From Saprospiraceae bacterium (GTDB taxonomy: Bacteria; Bacteroidota; Bacteroidia; Chitinophagales; Saprospiraceae), in the NCBI GenBank assembly GCA_958295895.1, contig CATQHI010000010.1, positions 1 to 64,000 on the forward strand: a DNA stretch of 64,000 nucleotides. The letters run 5' to 3'. Position 1 is the stretch's first letter. The number at the start of each line of letters is the position of its first letter. The position numbers and the translations under genes were made by a program. The notes below the pieces were generated by a model that ran no database searches, was not told where the DNA came from, and saw only the letters and a list, made by a program, of their open reading frames with translations. Shown here piece after piece: positions 24,564-33,502 of the stretch.

Positions 24564-26135
24564 TTAGTTTACGTACAGCTTCTGGAATGGGACGATTACA
24601 TCCGAGGGGCCCAGCCCGTTGAGCTGCTGTAGCTCACCCACACTCACGCCGTACTGCCGGGCGATAGCGTAAAGGCTCTGACCTTCCTGAACGACGTGTA
24701 CCGTACGACCTCCACCGTAGGCCGGCGGCAGCGCCGTAGTAGTGGCGGCGACCGGATCCTCCGCGGTGTGCTCCATCAGCACGGGGCGGGCCGGCGGCAC
24801 TACGATCGGCGTATACTCCGGTGGGCTCAGCGACGGCGGCGGCGGGGGACTATAGGTTGCCACCATCTCCTCCTCTTCCTGCGTAGGCGGCGCCTCCGCT
24901 TCGGCGGGGCAGCTACAGTGGGAGGTTCTGAGGTGTTGTCCTACCAGCGCCACCGGTTGATCCGCCATTCCGTTAAACTCCCGAAAACGCGCCTCCGTAT
25001 ACCCAAACCGTAGGGCCAAACTAGCAATGGTCTCACCCGCCTGTACCACGTGGTAGTCATCGGATACGACCGAACTAATCACCGGCACAGCCACTTCGGG
25101 GCCGGGTTGGGCTACTTCGGGCGCAGCTTCGATGGGCGCAGTTTCGATGGGCGTATCCCCCTGGGTCATCACCAGTTCCTGACCCACGAAGATGGTATTT
25201 CCATCCAGTCCGTTTAGCGCCCTAAGGGTATTCAAGGCCACTCCGTAGCGGCGGGAAAGTTGGTACAGCGTTTCTCCCGCCTGCACCCGGTGCCGTACTT
25301 CGGGATCTGCCGCGGTCGCAGGTGCAAGGTCAGGGGAAGCCACTTCATCTTCCAGTGTCGACTCCACGTAGTAGGGAACAAAATCCGTGACGGGGGCCGG
25401 GGGCAACGTACTGCTTTCGCCGCAGTGCTCGGCGAGGTAAGCGTCTGTCGGTACGCCATTTGCCGCTACGGCGATAATTTGCTCGCTCTTACTGTAGGTG
25501 CCGTTGCCCTCCATGCTGCGCTCAATGATTCCGAGGGTCGGAGAGATCCGGTAGGTGATGGCGGGGTAGGCACTGCTGGCGTGGTGCTGGACAAACAGGT
25601 AATTTCCCCGGCAATCATCGGCCCCCTCCCGTCCTTCGAAGTATACGGTTGCCCCTTCGTCGGCCCGGTCGAGGTCTTCGCCGATCACGGTCAGGCGGGT
25701 GTCGAAGGCAAACGTAGCCAGTGGTGAGCTGTAGGTGATCTGATCGCCGCTTCGTTGCATGACCGCGGCCATTACTACCGGCTGCACCTGGTAGTCCCCG
25801 CCGTCGGGGCTGGAAATCAACAGCGTCAGTTGGTCGGTACCCGCGTTAATGCGCTCGATCATACGGGCCGACAGCACGGCGGTACCGCAGCTCAGGTAAC
25901 TATCCGGCAGGGTGGATCGGCTACGGCTGCCCTGTGCGTCGGTCTCCAGGAGGTAGCGGGCGCCATCCAGCTCGTCGGCAAAGACGTAGGTGTAGTAATC
26001 CGGCGCGGGGGCTTGTTCGACACTTCGGCGGTAACGGAGCTGCTGGCCGCATTCGGGGGTGAACAACAGGTACACCTGCTCGGCATGCACACTCCAGCCG
26101 ACGAGGAGGCTGAGTGTGAGCAGACATAACTTCAT
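24564..26135 (-). CDS. Secreted protein with three LysM domains
   Basis: A 523-aa exported protein. A signal peptide (about 1-18, LCLLTLSLLVGWSVHA) precedes a 250-residue domain of unknown type with several Cys. Then come three LysM modules: HRVQAGETLYQLSRRYGV (about 280), YHVVQAGETIASLALRFGY (about 360) and HVVQEGQSLYAIARQYGV (about 480), separated by Pro/Ala/Glu-rich linkers. LysM binds peptidoglycan or chitin, so it should sit in the periplasm on the wall. No hydrolase domain is evident. One copy of the CGCNGGTGCAAG motif encodes the linker before the first LysM. Confidence 0.82.
   Translation of the reverse strand: MKLCLLTLSLLVGWSVHAEQVYLLFTPECGQQLRYRRSVEQAPAPDYYTYVFADELDGARYLLETDAQGSRSRSTLPDSYLSCGTAVLSARMIERINAGTDQLTLLISSPDGGDYQVQPVVMAAVMQRSGDQITYSSPLATFAFDTRLTVIGEDLDRADEGATVYFEGREGADDCRGNYLFVQHHASSAYPAITYRISPTLGIIERSMEGNGTYSKSEQIIAVAANGVPTDAYLAEHCGESSTLPPAPVTDFVPYYVESTLEDEVASPDLAPATAADPEVRHRVQAGETLYQLSRRYGVALNTLRALNGLDGNTIFVGQELVMTQGDTPIETAPIEAAPEVAQPGPEVAVPVISSVVSDDYHVVQAGETIASLALRFGYTEARFREFNGMADQPVALVGQHLRTSHCSCPAEAEAPPTQEEEEMVATYSPPPPPSLSPPEYTPIVVPPARPVLMEHTAEDPVAATTTALPPAYGGGRTVHVVQEGQSLYAIARQYGVSVGELQQLNGLGPSDVIVPFQKLYVN
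25317..25328 (+). repeat. Dispersed motif CGCNGGTGCAAG, copy 1
   Basis: CGCAGGTGCAAG within GCGGTCGCAGGTGCAAGG. It encodes LAPAT on the minus strand in the linker before the first LysM domain. Confidence 0.6.
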
Positions 26136-26274
26136 TGACTAAGTGGTTTGGCGAAGTAAGTGGAACGGGGCAACAAGCCTAGCAACGGCACCGGAGTACG
26201 CAACTTGTCTAAACATAAACTTTAATACGGCGTAGCGGACGCTCAGTCAGGCATCCGGCGTACCGGCAAGGTAG

Positions 26275-26286
26275 GCACAATTGTGC
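26275..26286. repeat. 12-bp perfect palindrome upstream of the 26350 lipoprotein gene
   Basis: GCACAATTGTGC, between the divergent LysM-protein and lipoprotein genes, 64 bases before the lipoprotein ATG. Could be an operator; no regulator can be assigned. The rest of the 214-base gap is AT-richer than its neighbours and holds no gene. Confidence 0.35.
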
Positions 26287-26349
26287 ATTTGCCCCACCGT
26301 AGTCCTAAACAATACCCCCCGAAACTAGCTCTACCCACAAAGTAACGGT

Positions 26350-26850
26350 ATGAAACTCGTCGTCCTCTTCCTTCCCTTTGTGCTCCTGCTGCCGGCCTGC
26401 AGTGATTCGGCCAACCGCCAGGAAATAGACCTAAGCGATGCCGTCACCGAAAACCCCGCAGACGGAGTCGGGCACTATGTATACGCCATGAATATGCCGC
26501 GCGAGGTAAGCCCGGGCGAGGACCTCGACGTGCAGATGGAGTGGCGCACGGTGGGCAGCGTCGATCCTAACGCCCGCTACACGATGGACGTGCGCCTGAT
26601 CGGACCTGCCCGGAAGGACTTTTCCATTCCCTCCGGGGCCAATACAGTAGGCGAATTACACCTGGCCAACTGGCTAAGCTACGACTTTGCGGTGCCGGAA
26701 AACTTCCCGGCCGGAGACTACGTCCTTGCCGTGCGGCTGCGGGATAGTGCCCGGGACTTCCAGGAGGTGCCGCTGGGCTACCGGGACGAGCGGCTGGTGG
26801 GGGATGGGTTTTATCGACTGGGAGAATTTAGGGTACGAAGCGGCTTGTAG
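26350..26850 (+). CDS. Predicted lipoprotein, unknown function
   Basis: A 166-aa protein. The signal peptide ends in the lipobox LLPACSDS (Cys about residue 17). The mature part reads like one immunoglobulin/beta-sandwich domain (VSPGEDLDVQMEWRTVGSVD; NFPAGDYVLAVRLRDSARD), the pattern of proteins that bind or decorate surface structures. I do not recognise a named family. The start is the only Met before the signal. Confidence 0.7.
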   Translation: MKLVVLFLPFVLLLPACSDSANRQEIDLSDAVTENPADGVGHYVYAMNMPREVSPGEDLDVQMEWRTVGSVDPNARYTMDVRLIGPARKDFSIPSGANTVGELHLANWLSYDFAVPENFPAGDYVLAVRLRDSARDFQEVPLGYRDERLVGDGFYRLGEFRVRSGL

Positions 26851-26870
26851 GTGCGCTGTTCCGCATAAGT

Positions 26871-28175
26871 TTACGCCTCTACATAGTAATCGTCTAGCTT
26901 ACGCTCGTGGGGCTCCCGCAGCTTGCCGACGGACTTGCCCACGAGCATGGCCACCGTCGCATCGCCGGTCACATTAGCTACGGTGCGGCACATGTCGAGC
27001 GGACGGTCGACGGCAAAAATGAGCGCCAGGCCTACCTCCGGAATACCGACCTGCCCGAGCACGATGACGAGCATCACCATACCGGCCCCCGGCACGGCGG
27101 CCGAACCGATACTGGCAGCCAGCGCGGTGGTAATGATGGTCAACTGATCCCCCAGCCCCAGTTGCATGCCGTAGGCCTGGGCGATGAACACGGCGGCTAC
27201 GGCCTGGTAGAGACTCGTTCCGTCCATATTAATCGTAGCGCCGATGGGCAGTACGAAACTGGTCACCTCCTCATCGACTCCCAGGTGCTCTTCGACTCGC
27301 TCCATGGTCACGGGAAGCGTGGCGGCGCTGGAACTGGTGCTGAAGGCCAGGAGCTGCGCCGGACTAATACCGGCCATAAAACTACCGTAGCTGCGGCCGG
27401 TGAATACCCTGACCAGTAGTGGATAGACAATGAAGATCATGATGGCGAGCCCGGCCAGTACGCAGCCGCTGTACAGCAGCAGGGCCAGGAAAAGATCCTT
27501 GCTGGGGGCCTCCACCACCAGGGCGGCCAGGAGGGCGAATACGCCGAACGGGGCGGCCAGCATGATGAGGTCGATGAGCTTCAGCACGACCTCATTGACC
27601 CCGTCGAAAAAATCTTTGACGGGCTTGGCCTTCACCGGATCGATAAGGATGAGCCCCACGGCAAAGAAAATCACGAAGAAGATTACCTGCAGCATGTTGC
27701 CGTTGTTACCTGCTGCCGCCACGATATTTTCGGGTACCAGATCGACCAGGGCCTGCAGGGGGCCAGCGGTTGCCTGAGCGGTGGCGTCGGTAATCCTTGC
27801 ACCTGCGTCCGCGGCAAAGTCGTTGAGCAGGTTATCGCGGGTGGTTTGGTCCAGGCCCCGGCCGGGCCCTACGGTGTTGACGATGACTAGTCCGACCACG
27901 ATGGCCACCACCGTGGTGATGATGTAGAGCCCGATGGTGCGCACCCCCATGTTGCTGAGCTTGGAGATGTCCTGCAGATCGGTGATGCCCTTGATGAGGC
28001 TGGCGACGATGAGGGGGACAGCGATCAGCTTGAGGCTGTTGATGAAAATGGTACCGAAGGGCTTGATCCAGTCGCTGACAAAATCGCCCCACCCCTGGCT
28101 GGCAGCCAGAACCCCGAAGCCGACGCCCAGGGCCATGCCAATCAATATTTGCCAGTGCAGTGCAAGCTTGTGCAT
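26871..28175 (-). CDS. Dicarboxylate/amino acid:cation symporter (DAACS)
   Basis: A 434-aa sodium- or proton-coupled symporter of the GltP/DctA/EAAT family for glutamate, aspartate or C4-dicarboxylates. Diagnostic sequences are the serine-rich STSSSAATLPVTM (HP1) and the GATINMDGTSLY unwound-helix motif, plus MVMLVIVLGQVG near HP2. Eight helices plus two re-entrant hairpins are consistent with the length. A 35-residue Ala/Asp-rich insert at about 110-145 (NDFAADAGARITDATAQ) lies in an extracytoplasmic loop. Substrate not determinable. Confidence 0.92.
   Translation of the reverse strand: MHKLALHWQILIGMALGVGFGVLAASQGWGDFVSDWIKPFGTIFINSLKLIAVPLIVASLIKGITDLQDISKLSNMGVRTIGLYIITTVVAIVVGLVIVNTVGPGRGLDQTTRDNLLNDFAADAGARITDATAQATAGPLQALVDLVPENIVAAAGNNGNMLQVIFFVIFFAVGLILIDPVKAKPVKDFFDGVNEVVLKLIDLIMLAAPFGVFALLAALVVEAPSKDLFLALLLYSGCVLAGLAIMIFIVYPLLVRVFTGRSYGSFMAGISPAQLLAFSTSSSAATLPVTMERVEEHLGVDEEVTSFVLPIGATINMDGTSLYQAVAAVFIAQAYGMQLGLGDQLTIITTALAASIGSAAVPGAGMVMLVIVLGQVGIPEVGLALIFAVDRPLDMCRTVANVTGDATVAMLVGKSVGKLREPHERKLDDYYVEA
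27796..27807 (-). repeat. Dispersed motif CGCNGGTGCAAG, copy 2
   Basis: CGCAGGTGCAAG on the minus strand, encoding DAGAR in the predicted extracytoplasmic insert of the DAACS symporter. Confidence 0.6.
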
Positions 28176-28206
28176 AAAGTACTTTTCTTGGGGCTCAAAT
28201 TAATCC

Positions 28207-29406
28207 ATGCACAGCAAACTCAGTGCCCCGGTCTTTAAATCAGCCGACGGCGAGCGTAGCGCCACCTGGCTGGAACTGTTCTTTGACCTGGTCTTTGTAG
28301 TCAGCGTGGCCGCGCTGAGCTACCGGTTGGAGCACCACTTCACCCGGGAAGGGGTGCTGCTACTGTTCGTGTACTTCCTGCCAATCTGGTGGTGCTGGAT
28401 GGAGTATAGCTACTACGGTGACCTTTTTGACGATGATTCGGTAAGCTACCAGTTCCTGATGCTAACCGGTATGGCTGGGGTCATGTATATGTCGCTGGTC
28501 ATTCGCTCCGACGGGCTGGCTGGTAGCCGACTCTACGAGCTGACCTATATTTTTATGGGCGGCGTAGCCCTGCTGATGTACTTGCGCGCGTACATAATGT
28601 ACCCCGATCTACGCTGGTTCACACGGCGGTTTATGGGTACTATTGCGCTGTCTATCGGCTGCTTTGCCCTCAGCCTGTGGTTCGAACCGCCCTGGCGCTA
28701 CCTGCTCTGGGTGCTGGGTATAGCCATTCAGGCGGCGGCCTCCCCGTCTATTTATTTGTTCCGGCGTGATTACCCGGTGCAGCTCAGTCACATGCCGGAG
28801 CGCTTCGGGCTGTTCAGCATCATCGTGCTGGGTGAGGGTATCGTGGCACTTACGGCGGCCAGTCAGGCCGAGCAGTTCAGTTATGACGTGGCGGTCTACG
28901 TGCTCGGCGGTTTCGCCCTCACGGTGTGTATCTGGAAGCTGTACTTCTACGAGGCCAGCAAGGATACCATTACCGAGCAACTGAAGGAAAATACCCGGCG
29001 CAGTACCCTGATGTCGTTCTTCTATGGCTACAGTCACTACTTTCTGTACATCAGCGTGATGCTCATCAGCGTCTCCATCCTCATCCTGATCGAATCCAGT
29101 ATTGCGGAGCACCCCCACCCCCCCCTGGCGGTATACCTGCTGCACGGGGCCTGCGTGTTGTTTCTGACTGCCATCACGCTCATTCACTGGGCGGCACCGG
29201 AGTCCTTGTTTCGGTCGGTGGTGCTGGCGCGGATCGGCTGCGTAGTGGCCAGTGCGATCCTCTTGGTGACGGAGCTGCCCGCCATCGGCGAGGTATACGC
29301 TCAGGTGGGGGTATTGTCGTGCCTCATTGTGGCGGAATACCTGATCTACCGAAGCCACGGCGTGACACCCGAGCAGGGGGAAGAGCAGATGACGGAGGCC
29401 GCCTAG
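28207..29406 (+). CDS. Low-temperature-requirement A (LtrA) family membrane protein
   Basis: A 399-aa polytopic membrane protein. The N-terminus has the LtrA signature (SATWLELFFDLVFVVSVAAL), then HMPERFGLFSIIVLGEGIVA in the middle. About ten to twelve helices. LtrA was named for growth at low temperature in Listeria; biochemical function remains unclear. Its stop codon interlocks with that of the convergent gene at 29403 (shared CTAG). Confidence 0.88.
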   Translation: MHSKLSAPVFKSADGERSATWLELFFDLVFVVSVAALSYRLEHHFTREGVLLLFVYFLPIWWCWMEYSYYGDLFDDDSVSYQFLMLTGMAGVMYMSLVIRSDGLAGSRLYELTYIFMGGVALLMYLRAYIMYPDLRWFTRRFMGTIALSIGCFALSLWFEPPWRYLLWVLGIAIQAAASPSIYLFRRDYPVQLSHMPERFGLFSIIVLGEGIVALTAASQAEQFSYDVAVYVLGGFALTVCIWKLYFYEASKDTITEQLKENTRRSTLMSFFYGYSHYFLYISVMLISVSILILIESSIAEHPHPPLAVYLLHGACVLFLTAITLIHWAAPESLFRSVVLARIGCVVASAILLVTELPAIGEVYAQVGVLSCLIVAEYLIYRSHGVTPEQGEEQMTEAA

Positions 29407-29897
29407 ATTAGGTTGGGATACTCGTCTTCCGGTGGCTTAGGTACGGGCTGCAGCATGGGTAGGTCTACAACCTTGGCCTCCTTAGGCCCCACGGTGATGA
29501 AGCGCATGAAGCCGCCGTGGCACTCGGCGATGTGCCGGGCAAAGGTGCGAAAGTTATGGTAGTACAGATAGCCGTAGGGTTCGCGTAGTTTGGCTAGGAT
29601 ACCGTTGAGTTTGCTGAGTTCCTTAACGATGTACTTTTCGCGCTCCGCGACCCCATTCTGCATGCCGTTAAAGAGTTGCTGGATGCGGGCGGTGAGCCCC
29701 GCGTCGATGTGCTCGTAGTAGGCGTTGAGGCGGCCGCGGTTGTTGTAGCTGCGGATATCGGCCAGGCGCTGTGCTTCGGAGAGTTCTACCTCGTCGAGCA
29801 CATTGTCGGCCGCGCCCACCAGGATGACGATCAGGGGGATGGCGTCGAACATCAGTTGCTGTTCCTGCTCGGTGAGGGTGTTAAATTCTCTCAGCAT
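29403..29897 (-). CDS. Conserved helical protein, unknown function
   Basis: A 164-aa, mostly helical cytoplasmic protein. The N-terminal 60 residues (QQLMFDAIPLIVILVGAADN followed by VLDEVELSEAQRLADI) vaguely recall TerB-like helical domains, with an acidic cluster that could bind metal, but the match is too weak to name. A second segment has YYHNFRTFARHIAECHGGF, rich in His. Preceded by an exact -7 element 21 bases upstream. No signal peptide. Confidence 0.65.
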   Translation of the reverse strand: MLREFNTLTEQEQQLMFDAIPLIVILVGAADNVLDEVELSEAQRLADIRSYNNRGRLNAYYEHIDAGLTARIQQLFNGMQNGVAEREKYIVKELSKLNGILAKLREPYGYLYYHNFRTFARHIAECHGGFMRFITVGPKEAKVVDLPMLQPVPKPPEDEYPNLI

Positions 29898-29917
29898 TAC
29901 TTTCTACTTTGGGCCGA

Positions 29918-29925
29918 CAAACATA
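29918..29925 (-). promoter_or_regulatory. -7 element for the 29403-29897 gene
   Basis: Minus strand reads TATGTTTG, exact consensus; predicted leader about 14 nt. Confidence 0.55.
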
Positions 29926-29944
29926 CAGCCTACCGGCAAAGCCC

Positions 29945-30391
29945 ATGCAGCAAACACTCCTTTTTTTGATGGCGGTGGCCGCCGGAGCGATGCTGGCCGT
30001 GCAGGCGGGCCTCAACAGCGGACTCGGGCGGGCGGTCAAAAGCCCCGTCTACGGGGCCTTCCTATCCTTCGTGGCCGGGGGGGTGGCCTTGCTGGCATAC
30101 TGCCTGGTCACGGGGGTGCCCATGGGCAACATCCGCAAAGGCTTCGAGCTGCCGTGGTACTACTGGATGGGCGGCGTGCTAGGCGCCTTTTACGTTTTTG
30201 CCATCATTGTTCTGGCCCCCCGGCTGGGCGTGGCGCTGACTATCGGACTTACCGTAGCCGGGCAGATGGTATTCAGCCTGCTCATCGATCACTACGGACT
30301 GATGGGCATCTCGGAGCATCCCACCAACTGGCTACGGGTACTGGGTATCCTACTGATCATTTGTGGCGTGGTCATTCTTCGGACGAACTGA
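29945..30391 (+). CDS. YdcZ-type (DUF606) DMT transporter
   Basis: A 148-aa inner-membrane protein with five hydrophobic helices, the single-unit form of the DUF606/YdcZ family in the drug/metabolite transporter superfamily. The start MQQTLLFLMAVAAGAML followed by AVQAGLNSGLGRAVKSP is characteristic. The frame opens at 29909 but the first 12 codons have no family resemblance, so the Met at 29945 is preferred. Usually works as a homo- or heterodimer; substrate unknown. Confidence 0.82.
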   Translation: MQQTLLFLMAVAAGAMLAVQAGLNSGLGRAVKSPVYGAFLSFVAGGVALLAYCLVTGVPMGNIRKGFELPWYYWMGGVLGAFYVFAIIVLAPRLGVALTIGLTVAGQMVFSLLIDHYGLMGISEHPTNWLRVLGILLIICGVVILRTN

Positions 30392-30449
30392 CCCATGCTT
30401 TGCCCAACGCGGCCGGAGCCGTACCTTCACCCCCCGCTAATAAACGTAC

Positions 30450-31307
30450 ATGGGTTGGTTTAAACGACTAAAGGACGGTATCCAAACGGCCACGCGCAAT
30501 AAAAAGGAAGCCCCCGAGGGCCTCTGGTACCAGTGCCCTCGCTGTGGCGAGACTTCTACCCGTAAGGAGCTCCGCGAGAATACCTACAAATGCCCCAATT
30601 GTAACTACCACGATCGTATCGGCAGCGAGGAGTACTTCACCCTCATTTTTGATGGCAGTTTCGAGGAGTACGAAGCGGACATGGAGGCCGTCGACGTACT
30701 CCAGTTCAAGGATCTTAAATCCTATAAGGACCGCCTGAAAGCCGCCAAGAAAAAGACCGGCCTATCGGACGCCATCCGCGTAGCCCGCGGCAAGCTCAAC
30801 CGTAGGCCGCTGCTCATCGCGGCCATGGACTTCTCCTTCATCGGCGGTAGTATGGGCAGCGTGGTGGGCAAAAAGATTGCCTTTGCCATCGATGAGGCCC
30901 GTAAGACGCGCACCCCGCTACTCATCATCTCCAAGTCGGGTGGCGCCCGTATGATGGAGGCCGCCTTCAGCCTCATGCAGATGGCCAAGACCAGCGTCAA
31001 ACTGAGCCAACTGGCGAAGGCCGGCGTACCTTACTTCAGTCTCATGACCGACCCCACCACCGGGGGCGTCACGGCCAGCTACGCCATGCTCGGCGACATC
31101 AACCTGGCCGAGCCCGAGGCCCTCATCGCCTTTGCCGGACCCCGCGTCGTGAAGGAAACGATCAAAAAGGAACTGCCGGAGGGCTTCCAGACCTCGGAGT
31201 TTCTCCTCGAGCACGGCTTCCTCGACTTCATCGTCGACCGGGCCGAACTCAAGGAGCGCATGAGCGACCTGCTACACCTGTTCGAGTCCGCCCACCGGCC
31301 GGCCTAG
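30450..31307 (+). CDS. accD: Acetyl-CoA carboxylase carboxyltransferase beta subunit
   Basis: Beta subunit of the heteromeric acetyl-CoA carboxylase making malonyl-CoA for fatty-acid synthesis, 285 aa. The N-terminal zinc ribbon CPRCGETSTRKE...CPNCNYHD is complete, and the crotonase-fold part has GGSMGSVVGKKI, SKSGGARMMEA and DPTTGGVTASYA. accA is not in the window. The 3' end overlaps the convergent 605-aa gene by 36 bases. Confidence 0.96.
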   Translation: MGWFKRLKDGIQTATRNKKEAPEGLWYQCPRCGETSTRKELRENTYKCPNCNYHDRIGSEEYFTLIFDGSFEEYEADMEAVDVLQFKDLKSYKDRLKAAKKKTGLSDAIRVARGKLNRRPLLIAAMDFSFIGGSMGSVVGKKIAFAIDEARKTRTPLLIISKSGGARMMEAAFSLMQMAKTSVKLSQLAKAGVPYFSLMTDPTTGGVTASYAMLGDINLAEPEALIAFAGPRVVKETIKKELPEGFQTSEFLLEHGFLDFIVDRAELKERMSDLLHLFESAHRPA

Positions 31308-33089
31308 CTCCCCCTCCCGCAGTAGATCCCGCACCGTACGCGCCAGGAGTATGCCCAGGCGAAGCCAGCTCACCGGAGTGGTGATCAGTGATATACCCCG
31401 GATCAATCGGCTTACGAGTCCGATAAAGTACCGGGCTCCCTGCTGCATCCGTCGCAGCTGAGCGGAGTGCGCGCGTACGTCGTCACCCGTCGCCCGACGA
31501 TCCACGAAGGCAACCGTATCGAAGTCCAGGGCAAAGCGGGTCAGGAGCACCGGCCGCTCCCCTACCCCTTCCCCCCCCAGCGTCACGAAGGGTCGACCCA
31601 GCAGATAGTGCCCAAAGTACCGAAAGCCCACCAGCAAAAGTCCCGCGCCCTCCTGGATGCGCTTGACCACCGCCTTGACAAAATCGAATACCGCGCCCAG
31701 CAGTACCCGCATGCCGCCCGCCAGCCAGCCCAGCACCCGCCCTACCGCCCGTGCGGCTCCCCGAATCAAGCCCCGTAGACCGTAGTAGACCCTGCGATGC
31801 GGATGGCGGTGCAACTTCCCGTAGGCCGCACCAAGCTCCAGTTCCCGATCGGCAAAGGTGGCGTCGAGCCGGTCACCCCACCCCGCCGTTTCGATTTCTC
31901 CCCACAACCGTTCCTCCTCTTCCTTCACCGCTAGGCTACTCAGCGGAGCGTAAGCATCTAGCAGTTTACCCACTAATCGCAGGTCCACCAGCACCTCGTG
32001 GTCCACGATCTGCACTACGCGGTCGAGCTGTCGCTTACGTAATACCGGTCGCCCGGTGTCGCGCTCCTGATCTACCAGGGCGAGCACCGCCCGGTGACTT
32101 AGCGGACCAAAAGCCCCGTCCAACACCCCGGTGTAGAAGCCGGCACGCCAGAGGCCTAGCTGTAGCAGCCGGATACCGAGGCGATTACCACCCGTGTCGG
32201 CGTGCCATTCACCGCGCTCGAGACGAGGGGCCGCCCGGCGCTGGTCCGAGGCGACGACCCGGAGTCGCTGTGACGGGTCATCCTCCACTTCGTACAGCAG
32301 GTAGTATCCACCACCCGCCCCGGGCAGGAAGCGGTTTTGGGTACGGTATAGCCGGAACAACTCCTCGCTGTCCAGCAGCAGGCGCTGCAAACTAGGGTGT
32401 AGCTGGCTAGCATCCCGTTCCGGTAGTAGCTCGCGGAGTGCACCCCGTAGCGAATTGTCCAGACTGTAAAGGAGCGGCAGCAGGCCCCGATCGAAGTACA
32501 CCTTACGCCGGCCCGTGCGCCCACGGGTGTAATCGTGGAAATACACCCGCATCCGGAAGACTAAGGACCGACCGTAAGCGGTGCGGTCGCCAATTCGGTA
32601 GGTCGAGTCGGGCGCAAGGTCACCGTCAAAGGAGGTGTAGCGCCCGAGCCGGTACACAACCTCCGTCAGGTGTTCCTGTAGCCACTGCCTAGCGTGCTCG
32701 CCTCCCGCATCGGGGAAGGGCGGTACTAGGGTACGCCGCCAGTACGGGTCTTCGCGGTAGAAGGTGCCTACCGCTGCCGTCAGGGTGTTGAGCTGACCGA
32801 GACTCGGTTCTCCATCCGCTACCCTGAGCAGATGCCAGCGCCGAAAAAAGTCTAGACTCAGGTAACCGAGGTCGGTCAGGTGCTGCACCAACTCGTGGTA
32901 CTGCCCCCGGCGATTGCGCGTCGTTGGCCCGCCGCCCAGAAAGGGTTGACCAGTAGTAACGCCGAGCGACATCGCGTAGTGACGGGGCATCTCCACGGTC
33001 ACCGCACTAACCACTGATTTCACCACCGGCTCGGTAAACTCCAGTGCCTGCAGGCGCCGGCAACTGGCGATGAAATCAGCCGGTGCCAT
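31272..33089 (-). CDS. 605-aa protein with peptidoglycan-binding-like module, unknown function
   Basis: Not recognised as a whole. The start was set at Met 33089 (MAPADFIASCRRLQ), five bases after the stop of the 125-aa gene; the longer frame adds a low-quality leader. Residues about 1-290 show a soluble, Arg-rich domain with a GGGPTTRNRRGQYHELVQHL segment. Residues about 300-345 (GIRLLQLGLWRAGFYTGVLD, then GAFGPLSHRAVLALVDQ) follow the pattern of a PG_binding_1 helical module. Residues about 430-495 and 545-595 contain Gly/Ala/Val/Arg-rich amphipathic stretches (GAARAVGRVLGWLAGGM; FIGLVSRLIRGISLI) that could insert in membranes. There is no signal peptide. It is the last gene of the ppk2-led minus-strand group. 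Confidence 0.65.
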   Translation of the reverse strand: MAPADFIASCRRLQALEFTEPVVKSVVSAVTVEMPRHYAMSLGVTTGQPFLGGGPTTRNRRGQYHELVQHLTDLGYLSLDFFRRWHLLRVADGEPSLGQLNTLTAAVGTFYREDPYWRRTLVPPFPDAGGEHARQWLQEHLTEVVYRLGRYTSFDGDLAPDSTYRIGDRTAYGRSLVFRMRVYFHDYTRGRTGRRKVYFDRGLLPLLYSLDNSLRGALRELLPERDASQLHPSLQRLLLDSEELFRLYRTQNRFLPGAGGGYYLLYEVEDDPSQRLRVVASDQRRAAPRLERGEWHADTGGNRLGIRLLQLGLWRAGFYTGVLDGAFGPLSHRAVLALVDQERDTGRPVLRKRQLDRVVQIVDHEVLVDLRLVGKLLDAYAPLSSLAVKEEEERLWGEIETAGWGDRLDATFADRELELGAAYGKLHRHPHRRVYYGLRGLIRGAARAVGRVLGWLAGGMRVLLGAVFDFVKAVVKRIQEGAGLLLVGFRYFGHYLLGRPFVTLGGEGVGERPVLLTRFALDFDTVAFVDRRATGDDVRAHSAQLRRMQQGARYFIGLVSRLIRGISLITTPVSWLRLGILLARTVRDLLREGELGRPVGGLEQV

Positions 33090-33093
33090 GGTG

Positions 33094-33471
33094 CTACGCC
33101 TTGCTACCGAGCAGCAGCTTGGCGATGCCGTCGGCCATGGCTGCCCGGGCAATGCCCGCTGCTTTGACGGTCTCGTTGTGAAACTCCAGGTAGACGGCCT
33201 CCTCCGGAGAGAGGTTCTCTTTCACAAAGGTGACCGTATCCCGGTCCAGGGAAACATGGGTGGCAGCCAGCGCCGCGATTTCGGAGTCCTTTTTGAGGAC
33301 GCGCCCCTCCAACTGCCGCATAATGCGGCTAAATCTAAGGGGTTTGCTGTCATCATCGTCGCTGCCGCCCTCGAGGGCACTGACCTGTACGGTGAGGTTG
33401 CCGGTGAGGGTGACCACGTCCAGACTGGTCATGTCGTTGATAAAGTCGCCAAAGGTTTTGTTTTCGGCCAT
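33094..33471 (-). CDS. 125-aa conserved-looking protein, unknown function
   Basis: Small soluble acidic protein. It begins MAENKTFGDFINDMTSLDVV, then a predicted beta segment (TLTGNLTVQVSAL), an Asp-rich loop (GGSDDDDSK), and two helices with HNETVKAAGIARAAMADGIAK. It lacks a signal peptide and any cysteine. Lies between the broken peptidoglycan-binding-like gene and the 605-aa gene, with a 4-base gap to the latter, so co-expression is likely. No family recognised. Confidence 0.65.
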   Translation of the reverse strand: MAENKTFGDFINDMTSLDVVTLTGNLTVQVSALEGGSDDDDSKPLRFSRIMRQLEGRVLKKDSEIAALAATHVSLDRDTVTFVKENLSPEEAVYLEFHNETVKAAGIARAAMADGIAKLLLGSKA

Positions 33472-33502
33472 GGGGTAAGGGTGTATGGTGGGGTAAGTAA
33501 GG

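Noticed and set aside
31751-32395. A 214-codon plus-strand frame inside the 605-aa gene.
   Set aside because: Its translation is an Arg/Pro/Gly-rich antisense shadow of a GC-rich coding strand with no hydrophobic core or motif.
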